Origin: Janthinobacterium fluminis
Lineage (GTDB): Bacteria; Pseudomonadota; Gammaproteobacteria; Burkholderiales; Burkholderiaceae_D
Assembly (NCBI RefSeq): GCF_028595325.1
Contig: NZ_JAQQXR010000005.1
Span: forward strand, 474,202 to 538,201
DNA: 64,000 nt
Reading direction: 5' to 3'
Shown: one piece after another, positions 29,091-37,410 of the stretch
Position numbering within the stretch: position 1 is the stretch's first letter
Layout: the number at the start of each line of letters is the position of its first letter
Program-made: the position numbers and the translations under genes
The notes under the pieces: model-generated
Seen by the model: only the letters and a program-made list of their open reading frames with translations
Database searches by the model: none
Told to the model about the DNA's origin: nothing

Positions 29091-31115
29091 ATGAAAAAAT
29101 TCACCGCGCTTCACGTCTCCGACCTGCACCTGAGCCGCTCCCGCGAGCGCGAGCAGCAGTTGGCGCTGTGCGCTTTGTACAAGGACATTGCCGACTACCG
29201 CGACGCCGGCCACCTGATCGATGCGATTTTCTTCACCGGCGATCTGGTGGCGAAGGGCGACGCCCAGGCCACGCCGCCGACCTACATCTTCGACAATTTC
29301 ATCCAGCCGCTGCTGGCCGCCGCGTCCGCGCCGGGCGCGCGCTTCTATCTGGTGCCGCGCAGCCGCGACCAGCAGGCCGCCGGCGCCACCGGCTTCAGTT
29401 TCTTTTCGACGCATGAGCGGGCCGACGCCGAGCAGCGGGCCGTCTACCAAAATGTCCATGCGGTGTTTCACGGACGCAAATACACGGGCGACGCCGGCTC
29501 GCTGATGCAAGCCTTGCGCACCCTGTTCGAGGGCAATGCCGGCACGCCGGAGGCATCCGTTTCCGGCTTTGAAGGCTATTCCGTGCTGGAATTCAAGGGC
29601 GCGCCGGCGCCGCGCTGGAATGTCACGCTGCGCCAATACGACAATGCGGACCAGGCGTTCCACGTGGCGGCCCGCTACACGCAGGACGGCAAGGAAAGCT
29701 GCGGGCTGGCCGAAGCGGTGCCGCTGCCCGTGCCGGTCGCGCTGTACGAGCGCTTCGACCGCCAGTTGCTGTCGCACGCCACGTCGGGCATCGCGCCGAA
29801 GACGCTGCGCGCCATCTTCGTCGAGCCGCCGATCAGCAATTTGTCGCGCCAGCCGGAGCAGGGCGGCGTGCCGTCGATCCAGTCGCGCTCCCTGGCCGAA
29901 TTGGCGGCGAACGACAGCGCGGTGTTCTTTGTCGGGCGCGACGAGTCCGGCAAAACGACGCTGCTCAATTACCTGTGCCTGCAGGCGAACACGCCATGCG
30001 TTTTCCAGGTCGACATGAGAGCCGTCGGCAAGGTGACGCGGGCGGCGCTGCTCGACGCGGCGGCCCGTTCGCGCGGCGGCGACTTCCATCCGTCCGCCAT
30101 CGCCGCGCTGCTGCACCGGCCCGGCGCCATGCTCTGCATCGACAATCTGGCGCCGGGGCAGGCGGACGCGCTGGACGTCCTGGCCGCCTTCCTTGCCGAA
30201 TTCAACAGCTGCAAATTCTGCTTCACGCTCGGCGAAGGCCAGGAAAAAGCGCTGGAGGCCAGCTTCCTGCCGATGCTGGCGTGCCGCACCGAGCTCGTCT
30301 ACCTGCACAGTTTTAGCGCGGCGCAAGTGCGCCAGCTGGCGGAAAACTGGTTCGGCGCGGCGCTGGCGGCGGTCGGCCCGCGCCTCGACGCCATGCTGCG
30401 CGCGATGGCGGACGCGGGCATGCCGCAGACGCCTTTCCTCGTTTCCATCGCGCTTAGCCTGGCGGAGCGGGGCCGCTCGCTGGCCGCGGCGAACCGCGCC
30501 GAAATGATCGCGGCCTACACAGCCGCCTTGCTGGAAACGGCGGACGACGCGGCCTGCCAGAGCGGCTTCCTGGTCGAGCTGGCCTACCACTTGTTCGAGG
30601 CGAAAAAACTCAGCATGCACGCGGCCGAGCTGGAACAGTTCGAGGCCGACTATTTCGGCGTGCGCGGCCTGGGCTTGCCGACGCTGCCGATCTTCTCCAC
30701 GCTGTGCGAGCGCGGCATCCTGTTCGACGCCGGCGGCGCAGTGTCGTTCCAGTTCGACTGCCTGCGCACCTTCTATCTGGCGCAGAAATTCGACACCTCC
30801 ATCGACCTGATGCGTTATGCCTTCACGCAGCGCGGCTTCGTCGAACTGCAGCCGGAACTGGATATTTACGCCGGACTGCACAAGGACCATATCGAGGTGT
30901 TGACGGCCACGGCGCCCGCGTCGGAAGCGCCGGCCCAAGGCGGCCCGGCGCAAGCGCATGGCGCCGGGCCGGGCACCTATGAGGAGCGCTTCCTCGGCGG
31001 CGGCCGGCACAGCGCCGACCTGCAGGAGAGCCTGATTCTGGACGTCGCCAGGCGCGCCAGGATCAGCCGGCGCGCCAGCCTTTCGGGCGTCGTGCTGAGC
31101 GATTCCTCGTTGTAG
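29091..31115 (+). CDS. Metallophosphoesterase-like domain fused to STAND/NACHT-like NTPase
   Basis: A 674-residue single-gene unit. Residues 4-95 open like a calcineurin phosphoesterase: S10-D11-L-H13 and F-T-G50-D51-L are the first two metal motifs. Where GNHD is expected after V-P, the sequence is R90-S-R-D93, so the usual Asn and His ligands are missing. Residues 275-570 look like a STAND NTPase: Walker A GRDESGKTT (282-290), Walker B AMLCIDNL (D351), and the C-terminal helical motif VSFQFDCLRTFYLAQKF (551-567), resembling the F-x-FDC...FLA block of NACHT proteins. Only about 105 residues follow, with no recognisable sensor repeats. The plan resembles effector-STAND antiphage proteins; the defence role is inference. 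No clear ribosome site precedes the ATG. Confidence 0.7.
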   Translation: MKKFTALHVSDLHLSRSREREQQLALCALYKDIADYRDAGHLIDAIFFTGDLVAKGDAQATPPTYIFDNFIQPLLAAASAPGARFYLVPRSRDQQAAGATGFSFFSTHERADAEQRAVYQNVHAVFHGRKYTGDAGSLMQALRTLFEGNAGTPEASVSGFEGYSVLEFKGAPAPRWNVTLRQYDNADQAFHVAARYTQDGKESCGLAEAVPLPVPVALYERFDRQLLSHATSGIAPKTLRAIFVEPPISNLSRQPEQGGVPSIQSRSLAELAANDSAVFFVGRDESGKTTLLNYLCLQANTPCVFQVDMRAVGKVTRAALLDAAARSRGGDFHPSAIAALLHRPGAMLCIDNLAPGQADALDVLAAFLAEFNSCKFCFTLGEGQEKALEASFLPMLACRTELVYLHSFSAAQVRQLAENWFGAALAAVGPRLDAMLRAMADAGMPQTPFLVSIALSLAERGRSLAAANRAEMIAAYTAALLETADDAACQSGFLVELAYHLFEAKKLSMHAAELEQFEADYFGVRGLGLPTLPIFSTLCERGILFDAGGAVSFQFDCLRTFYLAQKFDTSIDLMRYAFTQRGFVELQPELDIYAGLHKDHIEVLTATAPASEAPAQGGPAQAHGAGPGTYEERFLGGGRHSADLQESLILDVARRARISRRASLSGVVLSDSSL

Positions 31116-31183
31116 CGGCGCGGCACTACCAAGCCATTGGGATCACCAGTCAACTTTTCATTGATAGTGTTGTATGCCACAGG

Positions 31184-31411
31184 TCACTTTGGCTTAACAG
31201 CCATTGTCTTTGCAAAGCGATAGGCTTCTGAAATTTTTTTGCTTGAAACGCCTACTTCCCGCATAACTTTCGCCGCAACAGGTGAGGATGGCGAGCGCGA
31301 CAAAGTAGTAGAAGCCGGGCCATAGTTAGCCTCTTTCGGCACGGCCGATTTGCTAGACATTCGGCCATTGATAGCCATAACGTCACTACGAGAGAAAGCT
31401 ACTTTCGCCAT
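31184..31411 (-). CDS. Small hypothetical protein, convergent with the STAND gene
   Basis: A 75-residue Ser- and Lys-rich protein (starts MAKVAFSRSDVMAINGRM, ends AYRFAKTMAVKPK) that I do not recognise. GAGGAG lies 6 bases before the ATG at 31411, supporting translation. Base composition is clearly more AT-rich than in the flanking housekeeping genes, suggesting acquisition. It lacks a signal peptide or membrane segment. No relation to the STAND gene beyond proximity can be claimed. Confidence 0.55.
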   Translation of the reverse strand: MAKVAFSRSDVMAINGRMSSKSAVPKEANYGPASTTLSRSPSSPVAAKVMREVGVSSKKISEAYRFAKTMAVKPK

Positions 31412-31606
31412 GCCGTTCTCCTCGCTATCAAATTTGCTATAAATTTACATCAAAGAAACAACCTAAATTTATACGCCCCCTTCATAGAGACGGCCGAGAA
31501 GAGCGACATCGTCGACGCGAACCAGAAGAATGACATAAAGCTGCCCATGCCGCCACAGGTTGCCGAGAAGCGGTCGTCCAATACATGATGTCTAGACAGT
31601 TATCTG
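31412..31606 (+). other. Gap with a possible 3' gene remnant
   Basis: AT-rich from 31412 to about 31475, then GC-richer. One plus-strand frame is open from the 31430s to a TGA at about 31585-31587 and encodes PFIETAEKSDIVDANQKN followed by a short tail. It lacks a start and may be the end of a deleted gene. Beyond it, ATGTCTAGAC (about 31588) matches 10 bp of the repeat-arm core found at 1465-1749. Confidence 0.3.
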
Positions 31607-33250
31607 CTATTGCGAATAGTCCGCAGGATCAATGGCTGGCGTGGCATGATGCGCGAACACATCGCCGCCGCGCGGATGCTGTTGGGTTTTGCGCTTTTCG
31701 GCCGATGGCGGGCTGATGAAGACGATAGACGCTTCGTCCTTGTCGCGCAGGTTGATCGCTGCACTGATGCCGCCAGTGCGGTAGCTCCCCATCACGCCTA
31801 TCGCCATCTGCATAAACAGCGTACTCGCGCCGGTGTTGCCAAGGCGCTTGTCGGTGTCGATAAATTGCTCGGACTTTCCAGTGTCGATTTCTGGCCCGCC
31901 CTGAGCCGCATAGGCGTTTAAGACGCTATGCAAAGCGATCGTCTGAGCGGTATTGCCGCCACTCGCTGCAACGATGAGGGCTGGCGCCTTGATCCGCTGC
32001 GATTCAGACAGCGCAAGCAATGCCTCCTGCCAACCAGCCTTCAGGGCCTTGCTCCGCTGGTCCGGTCGTGTCAGTGGCTTGCCGTGTTCGTCGGCGAACT
32101 TGACGAACTTGGGGCGGTGGATAAAACCGAGCGAAGGCAGGCTGTCAAACGTGGCAAGTTGACTCTTACTCCAGGGAATCGGGAACCAGGGCGTCGGTTT
32201 CCAGTTCGTGGGCGGGCGGTGCGCCCAGGGGTTGATGCGATTAATCAGGCTGATGTTTCCGGTGCCACGGATGTCAGGGCGTTGAGCGAAGGCGGCTGCG
32301 GCCTCCAGCCATTCGCTGACTAGCGGGGGGCGTTCCGCGCCATGGCCATCTTCGTGACGGGTGGGGTCAGCGCCAACTTGTGCCGGCGTCCGAGTGATTT
32401 TTTTGCGGTCTGGATGAGGCACTTCTGATTGCAGTTCGAAATACATCCAGCGAAAAATCTTCTGCAGGAAGTCGTTGTCGGGGTCATCCCATACGAAGGG
32501 CCGCACCGCATCGACCCGTTCGCGGCGCGCCAGCACGAACAGCGCCGAGGCGTCGGGCATTTCGGGTATGTAGTTACCGTCGTGCATGAGTGGCGCGGAA
32601 CCATCCGGGCGGTACAGATCGCGGGTGGCCATGCTGTCCTCCGAATTGAGGACGATGTAGGGGACGTCGGGATGGGCATCAAAAAAAGCGAATACATCGT
32701 CCAATATGCGGTCGGGATGCTCGCCAAAGCGGCGATCCCCGATCACGAACAAATGCCATGCCATGCCTGAAGACACGGCGCCCCCGGCCAAGCCCATTAG
32801 CGGGCTGTCGGGCTTCTCGATCATTCTCGAATTGAAAACTGGCGGCTCAGCGTCAAATACCGGAACACCGTAGTACATCGGCGTGTACTGCGCACCGTTC
32901 TCCAGCGAAGCGCCGCCACGCTCACCGCTGAGGCCATCCTTCTCCATGTTGGAATATGGATATTTCTCCTTGTCCTGTTCGCGGATCGTCACGTATGGGC
33001 TACCCTTTTGCAGTGCCGCCCACAATGCCCCTTGTCGATACTTGTCGAGCGTGACGCCCAGCCCGATGACTTCCAATACATACTCGCGCTTGTCCCGCTG
33101 AGACGACGCGGCGTCTTGTGGTTGCGTTGTTTTTACCGTCTGCTGCTCGCCTGCTTTGGCGGCCTTCGACGTCATTATCCAGCGACCGCCGAAAGCCAAT
33201 GCCACCACCGCCAGCGGTCCCGCAACCCACCACAATAATCGCTTGTTCAT
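31607..33250 (-). CDS. Tla3-like type VI lipase adaptor (DUF2875 family)
   Basis: The 547-residue protein begins with a membrane anchor (LLWWVAGPLAVVALAFGGRW, residues 4-23) and continues as a large periplasmic part containing REYVLEVIGLGVTLDKYRQG and GMAWHLFVIGDRRFGEHPDR. I recognise the general pattern of DUF2875/Tla3 proteins; in Pseudomonas aeruginosa Tla3 hands the lipase Tle3 to VgrG2b for type VI secretion. Start at 33250, after GGAG. Here no vgrG, lipase or immunity gene lies alongside, which is unusual. The neighbouring region is poor in typical codons. Family call moderate; role inferred. Confidence 0.6.
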   Translation of the reverse strand: MNKRLLWWVAGPLAVVALAFGGRWIMTSKAAKAGEQQTVKTTQPQDAASSQRDKREYVLEVIGLGVTLDKYRQGALWAALQKGSPYVTIREQDKEKYPYSNMEKDGLSGERGGASLENGAQYTPMYYGVPVFDAEPPVFNSRMIEKPDSPLMGLAGGAVSSGMAWHLFVIGDRRFGEHPDRILDDVFAFFDAHPDVPYIVLNSEDSMATRDLYRPDGSAPLMHDGNYIPEMPDASALFVLARRERVDAVRPFVWDDPDNDFLQKIFRWMYFELQSEVPHPDRKKITRTPAQVGADPTRHEDGHGAERPPLVSEWLEAAAAFAQRPDIRGTGNISLINRINPWAHRPPTNWKPTPWFPIPWSKSQLATFDSLPSLGFIHRPKFVKFADEHGKPLTRPDQRSKALKAGWQEALLALSESQRIKAPALIVAASGGNTAQTIALHSVLNAYAAQGGPEIDTGKSEQFIDTDKRLGNTGASTLFMQMAIGVMGSYRTGGISAAINLRDKDEASIVFISPPSAEKRKTQQHPRGGDVFAHHATPAIDPADYSQ

Positions 33251-33381
33251 CGTTTGCTCCTGCAGAGTAAGGCTTTCTGGCTGCACTTGGCCCATAGCGG
33301 GATCAGGACAAGAAGTACGATCAGCGCACCCAACAGGTATCTCCACGTTTTCGGCGCATGCGCAGCCGTGGCAGTACTCAT
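33247..33381 (-). CDS. Small single-pass membrane protein overlapping the Tla3-like gene
   Basis: A 44-residue frame from ATG at 33381 to TGA at 33247: a polar start (MSTATAAHAPKTWRY), a hydrophobic stretch LLGALIVLLVLIPLW, then a basic Cys-containing tail ending KALLCRSKR. Its stop overlaps the next start as ATGA, the usual sign of translational coupling. The continuous hydrophobic helix argues for a real gene. No strong ribosome site precedes it. Function unknown; it may assist or inhibit the adaptor, or be the remnant of a longer protein. Confidence 0.55.
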   Translation of the reverse strand: MSTATAAHAPKTWRYLLGALIVLLVLIPLWAKCSQKALLCRSKR

Positions 33382-33756
33382 GCGTCCACCCATTTAGGCA
33401 TGAGGGGAGCAATCTCGGCTGAGGCGAAGAAATCTATTTGTGACAGCACAACGCGGACGGCTATTTCGGCGCCCGGTCATCGAGGGCGCATCAAAATCCA
33501 GGCTGTCGTATTCGCCAGTGGGTAACGCTTAATTTGAACTGCTGACGGTCCCGCGTATTGCGTCGTATCAAGGTTGCGCTTGCGCATACTTTTGGACGCC
33601 GCCGGGATGTTGAAGAGTCGCGCTGCCCATCGCCAGCGAGCGCATGGTGGCTGGGCGGGGAGCCCGCATGCGCAGCAGGGTGGCGCTGCTGCTTGCAATG
33701 AACGAGGGCCCAAAATGGCGTCGAATGCGGGCGCGCCCGTTTGCCAACACGAGCCG
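33382..33756. other. 375-bp gap without a convincing gene
   Basis: No frame here has a credible start, length and codon pattern. The minus frame 33477-33713 encodes a Cys/Ala/Pro-rich string with no recognised motif and is probably spurious or debris. The stretch separates the Tla3-like gene from the TetR gene and may be the scar of genes lost from the type VI cluster. Confidence 0.4.
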
Positions 33757-34500
33757 CTACCCCTGGCTCAGCCGCGCCGGGTCCGCCAGCGCACTGCGGA
33801 AAAACAGGTCCAGCCCCAGCGCCACCTTGGCGCGCATCTCCGCCTCCGTCGGCGCCGTCTCCGGCGGGAACAGCAGGCGCGACAGCTGGTCGCCCATGAT
33901 GCAGTTGAGCAGGTGGACGGTCAGTTGTTCGTGCGGCAGGCCGGGCCGGAACAGGGGGGCGATGTCGGGGCGGCCGAAAAAGCGCCCCAGCGTCTCGCGG
34001 GTCAGGCCGGGGCCGACCTGGTAGAAGGTGGTCGCCAGCTCCGGGTTGCTGCCCGCCTCGGCCAGCACCATGCGGTGCAGGCGGATCGCCTCCGGCTTGG
34101 AAATCAGTTCGCTGATGCGCAAGCCGAAGTCGCCGAGGATCTGCTCGATCGGCCGCATGTCCGTATCCATGTTCGCCATCGTCGAGAAGTAGCGCTCGCG
34201 GTGGCGCGTGATGATGGCGTTGAACAGCCCGGCCTTGCCGCCGAACTTCACATAGATGGTGCGCACCGCGACGTGGGCTTCGCGGGCGATCGCCTCCAGG
34301 CTGACCTTGCTGTAACCGTGTTGCAGGAAGAGGCAGCCGGCCGTCCCCATCAGGCTTTCCATGCGCGCCTCCATGTCGGCCGCGCGCGGCCGCCCGGCCG
34401 GCTTGCCGCAGCAGGAATGGTCGGTGGCGGCGGACTGCGCCGCGCTGTCTGGCTGATCGGTGGCGGGGAGTGGCATGGTCATCGCGATATTGTGGGGCAT
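33757..34500 (-). CDS. TetR/AcrR family repressor of the efflux operon
   Basis: A 247-residue regulator with an N-terminal tail (containing DHSCCGKPAGRPR), a TetR helix-turn-helix (GYSKVSLEAIAREAHVAVRT then IYVKFGGKAGLFNAII) and an all-helical ligand domain with a C-terminal AefR-like part. It is divergent from the HlyD-MFS-OMF operon; an inverted repeat over the efflux promoter is the likely operator. Two adjacent Cys and His in the tail might be redox- or metal-responsive, which is speculation. The ATG at 34500 is the most upstream; an internal ATG at codon 8 is possible. Confidence 0.87.
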   Translation of the reverse strand: MPHNIAMTMPLPATDQPDSAAQSAATDHSCCGKPAGRPRAADMEARMESLMGTAGCLFLQHGYSKVSLEAIAREAHVAVRTIYVKFGGKAGLFNAIITRHRERYFSTMANMDTDMRPIEQILGDFGLRISELISKPEAIRLHRMVLAEAGSNPELATTFYQVGPGLTRETLGRFFGRPDIAPLFRPGLPHEQLTVHLLNCIMGDQLSRLLFPPETAPTEAEMRAKVALGLDLFFRSALADPARLSQG

Positions 34501-34521
34501 GGCGGCACTCTAGTCCACATT

Positions 34522-34576
34522 GAAATGAAATGCAATCGTTTCATTTCTTGACTTGCGCTAGTGTTTGCCGAATAAT
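34522..34576 (+). promoter_or_regulatory. Efflux operon promoter with TetR-type operator
   Basis: Inverted repeat GAAATGAAA (34522-34530), 8-bp spacer, TTTCATTTC (34539-34547), directly abutting the -35 TTGACT (34548-34553); 17-bp spacer; -10 AATAAT (34571-34576). A further ATTTCATTTT half site lies near 34587. The arrangement predicts repression by the divergent TetR gene of both directions. Confidence 0.78.
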
Positions 34577-34610
34577 GCACCTATATCATTTCATTTTTTG
34601 GAGCGCCGCC

Positions 34611-35747
34611 ATGCCTACCCAGCACACCCAATCAGAACAAAAAGTGCTCAGCGCCGTCGCGCCGGCGGCCCCCGCCGCAGTCGCCGCGCCGGTGAAGAAC
34701 CCGCCGAATCCCCGCGTGCTGATCGTCGCCGGCCTGATCGCGCTGGCCGCCGTCGGCGCCGGCGGGCGCATGTGGTATCGCAGCCATTATTTCGTCGAGA
34801 CGGAAAACGCCTATGTGGCCGGGCACGTGCATCCGGTGTCGGCGCGCATCGCCGGCGTTGTCGCCAAGGTGCTGGTCGAGGACAACCAAGTGGTCAAGGA
34901 GGGCGACGTAATCGCCGAACTCGACCCGGCCGACCAGCGCGTCAGGGCCGAGCAGATCCAGGCGCAGATCGACACGGCCGAGCAGCAGGTGCTGCAGTCG
35001 GACGCCCAACTGGCCCAGGCGCAGGCGCAGGCCAGCGCGGCCGCCGCCCAGGTGGCGCAGTCGGAGGCGCAACTGCTGCGCGCGAAACAGGACGCCGAGC
35101 GCTACGGCCAGCTCTACACGAGCCAGATGAAGGCCGTCTCGAAGGCGGAGCTGGACGGCGCCGTCGCCGGCCGCGCCGGCGCCGTGGCCGACCTGGCCGC
35201 GCGCCGCGACAGCGCGCAGGCGGCGAAGGCGCAGATCGCCGCCGCCGGCGCCGCCCGCGAAGTGCTCAAGGCCCAGGTGCGCGTGCTGCGCGTGCAGTTG
35301 AAGGACGCCCAGCAGCAACTGGCGTACAACCGCATCCTGGCGCCCGTCGCCGGCCGCATCGGCAAGCGCGCCGTCGAAGTCGGCATGCGCGTCCAGCCGG
35401 GCCAGCAACTGACGGCCATCGTGCAGGACAATGTGTGGATCACCGCGAACTTCAAGGAAACCCAGTTGGCCGAGCTGCGCCCCGGCCAGGACGTGCACGT
35501 GACCATCGACGCGATGCCGGGCATGGCGCTGGTCGGCAAACTCGACAGCTTCGCGCCGGCGTCCGGCGCGCAATTCGCGCTGCTGCCGGCCGATAACGCC
35601 ACCGGCAACTTCACCAAGATCGTCCAGCGCGTGCCGGTCAAGATCGTGCTGAAGGCGGCAGACATCAAGGCCCTCGGCGGCCGCCTGGTGCCGGGCATGT
35701 CGGCGCTGGCCGACGTGGCGGTGAACCAGTCCGCCGCGGCCCGCTAG
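34611..35747 (+). CDS. HlyD/EmrA-type periplasmic adaptor of efflux pump
   Basis: Membrane-fusion protein linking the MFS pump to the outer-membrane factor. The 378 residues show one N-terminal membrane helix (VLIVAGLIALAAVGAGG, about 37-53), a lipoyl half-motif (VSARIAGVVAKVLVEDNQVV), a long Gln/Ala-rich coiled-coil hairpin (about 110-235), the second half-motif (ILAPVAGRIGKRAVEVGMRV) and a beta-barrel region. Start at 34611 after TTTTGGAG. It is 9 bp before the DHA2 gene. Confidence 0.93.
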   Translation: MPTQHTQSEQKVLSAVAPAAPAAVAAPVKNPPNPRVLIVAGLIALAAVGAGGRMWYRSHYFVETENAYVAGHVHPVSARIAGVVAKVLVEDNQVVKEGDVIAELDPADQRVRAEQIQAQIDTAEQQVLQSDAQLAQAQAQASAAAAQVAQSEAQLLRAKQDAERYGQLYTSQMKAVSKAELDGAVAGRAGAVADLAARRDSAQAAKAQIAAAGAAREVLKAQVRVLRVQLKDAQQQLAYNRILAPVAGRIGKRAVEVGMRVQPGQQLTAIVQDNVWITANFKETQLAELRPGQDVHVTIDAMPGMALVGKLDSFAPASGAQFALLPADNATGNFTKIVQRVPVKIVLKAADIKALGGRLVPGMSALADVAVNQSAAAR

Positions 35748-35756
35748 GACGCCGCC

Positions 35757-37367
35757 ATGACGGGTACGACACACACACTGCCGGCGCGCGGCGCGCCGCC
35801 GGCGCCGCCGGCCGTGGGCGAGCAGGTCAGCGCGCGCACCTGGGTCGCGGTCGCCGCCGGCATGATGGGCGCCTTCATGGCCGTGCTCGACATCCAGATC
35901 ACCAACTCCTCGCTGCGCGACATCCTCGGCACGCTGTCGGCGACCCAGGAAGAGGGCTCGTGGATCTCCACCGCCTACCTGGTGGCGGAAATCATCGTCA
36001 TTCCGCTGACGGCGCTGCTGACCCGCGTCTTCGGCCTGCGCAGCTACATGATCGGCACGACGGCGCTGTTCCTGGTCTTCTCGACGCTGTGCGGCGCCGC
36101 CTGGAATCTGGAGAGCATGATCGTGTTCCGCATGCTGCAGGGCTTCACGGGCGGCGCACTGATCCCGATGGCCATGACGCTGGTGATGGCGAAGCTGCCG
36201 GCCTCCAAGCGCGCCACCGGCATGGCCATTTTCGGCCTGACGGCGACGCTGGCGCCGGCCATGGGGCCGACCTTCGGCGGCTACCTGAGCGAGCTGTATG
36301 GCTGGCCCTCGATCTTCTACATCAACTGGGTGCCGGGCGCGCTGCTGATCGCCGGCATGCTGTACGGCCTGGAGCGCGAGCCGATGCAGTTGAAGCAGTT
36401 GTGGAATGCCGACTGGCTCGGCATCGGCTTCATGGCGATGGGCCTGGGCGGCCTCACCATCTTCCTCGAAGAGGGCAACTCGAAGGACTGGTTCGACTCG
36501 CCCTTCATCATCACCTTCGCCGGGCTGGCCATCACCGGCCTGCTGGGCTGGGTGGTCACCAGCACGACGCGCGCCGAACCCTTCGTCAACCTGGGCCTGT
36601 ACGGCAAGCGCAACTTCCTCGTCGCCACCGTGCTGTCGGCCGTCACCGGCATGGGCCTGTACGGCTCGTCCTTCCTGCTGCCGCTGTTCCTCGGCCAGAT
36701 CGCCGGCTACTCGCCGATGCAGATCGGCGAGGTCATCATGTGGGTCGGCCTGCCGCAGCTGTTCATCATGCCCTTCGCCGCCAAGCTGTCGTCGAAGGTC
36801 GACAACCGCATCCTGTGCTCGGTCGGCCTGGCCCTGTTCGGCGGCTCCTGCCTGATGAACGCCTACATGGACGCCGGCACCGGCTACGACCAGCTGTTCT
36901 GGTCGCAGATCGTGCGCGCGCTGGGCCAGCCCTTCATCATGCTGACGCTGTCGAACTTCGCCATGGCCGGCATCGCCCCGCGCGACATGCCGTCGGCGTC
37001 GAGCCTGTTCAACATGACGCGCAACCTGGGCGGCTCCATCGGCATCGCGCTGCTGGCGACGGCCTTGAGCAGCCGCGAGCACTTCCACTCGGCGCGCCTG
37101 GGCGAGTCGGTGACGATGCTGTCGGCGGCCACGCTGGAACGCATCGAGCAGATGACGGCCTCTTTCATCGCCAAGGGCGTCGACCCCGCCACCGCCGGCA
37201 ACCAGGCGCTGACGGCGATCGGCAACATCGTGCGCCGCGAGGCATATGTGATGGCCTACAACGACGGCTTCTTCCTGGTCGGCGCGATCCTGATTGCCTG
37301 CATCGGCATCCTGTGGTGCGCCGACAAGGTCAAGGCGCCGTCCGGCGGCGGCGCCGGCGCGCACTGA
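35757..37367 (+). CDS. DHA2-family MFS multidrug efflux pump (EmrB/QacA-like)
   Basis: Fourteen-helix drug:H+ antiporter of 536 residues. Helix 1 carries AVLDIQITNSSL, the DHA2 signature LD-x-T/QI variant, and STAYLVAEIIVIPLTALLTR corresponds to helix 2 with motif A. MGPTFGGYLSELYGWPSIFY is motif C, diagnostic of antiporters. Start at 35757 (ATG after GACGCCGCC), 9 bp after the adaptor. It exports hydrophobic compounds through the adaptor and the outer-membrane factor encoded next; the substrate is unknown. Confidence 0.93.
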   Translation: MTGTTHTLPARGAPPAPPAVGEQVSARTWVAVAAGMMGAFMAVLDIQITNSSLRDILGTLSATQEEGSWISTAYLVAEIIVIPLTALLTRVFGLRSYMIGTTALFLVFSTLCGAAWNLESMIVFRMLQGFTGGALIPMAMTLVMAKLPASKRATGMAIFGLTATLAPAMGPTFGGYLSELYGWPSIFYINWVPGALLIAGMLYGLEREPMQLKQLWNADWLGIGFMAMGLGGLTIFLEEGNSKDWFDSPFIITFAGLAITGLLGWVVTSTTRAEPFVNLGLYGKRNFLVATVLSAVTGMGLYGSSFLLPLFLGQIAGYSPMQIGEVIMWVGLPQLFIMPFAAKLSSKVDNRILCSVGLALFGGSCLMNAYMDAGTGYDQLFWSQIVRALGQPFIMLTLSNFAMAGIAPRDMPSASSLFNMTRNLGGSIGIALLATALSSREHFHSARLGESVTMLSAATLERIEQMTASFIAKGVDPATAGNQALTAIGNIVRREAYVMAYNDGFFLVGAILIACIGILWCADKVKAPSGGGAGAH

Positions 37368-37410
37368 GCGCGGCGCCCACCCACTAATAAGCATATTTGA
37401 GGTAACAACC

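Noticed and set aside
33477..33713. 78-codon minus-strand frame upstream of the Tla3 pair
   Set aside because: Biased composition, no motif and no ribosome site; at most debris.
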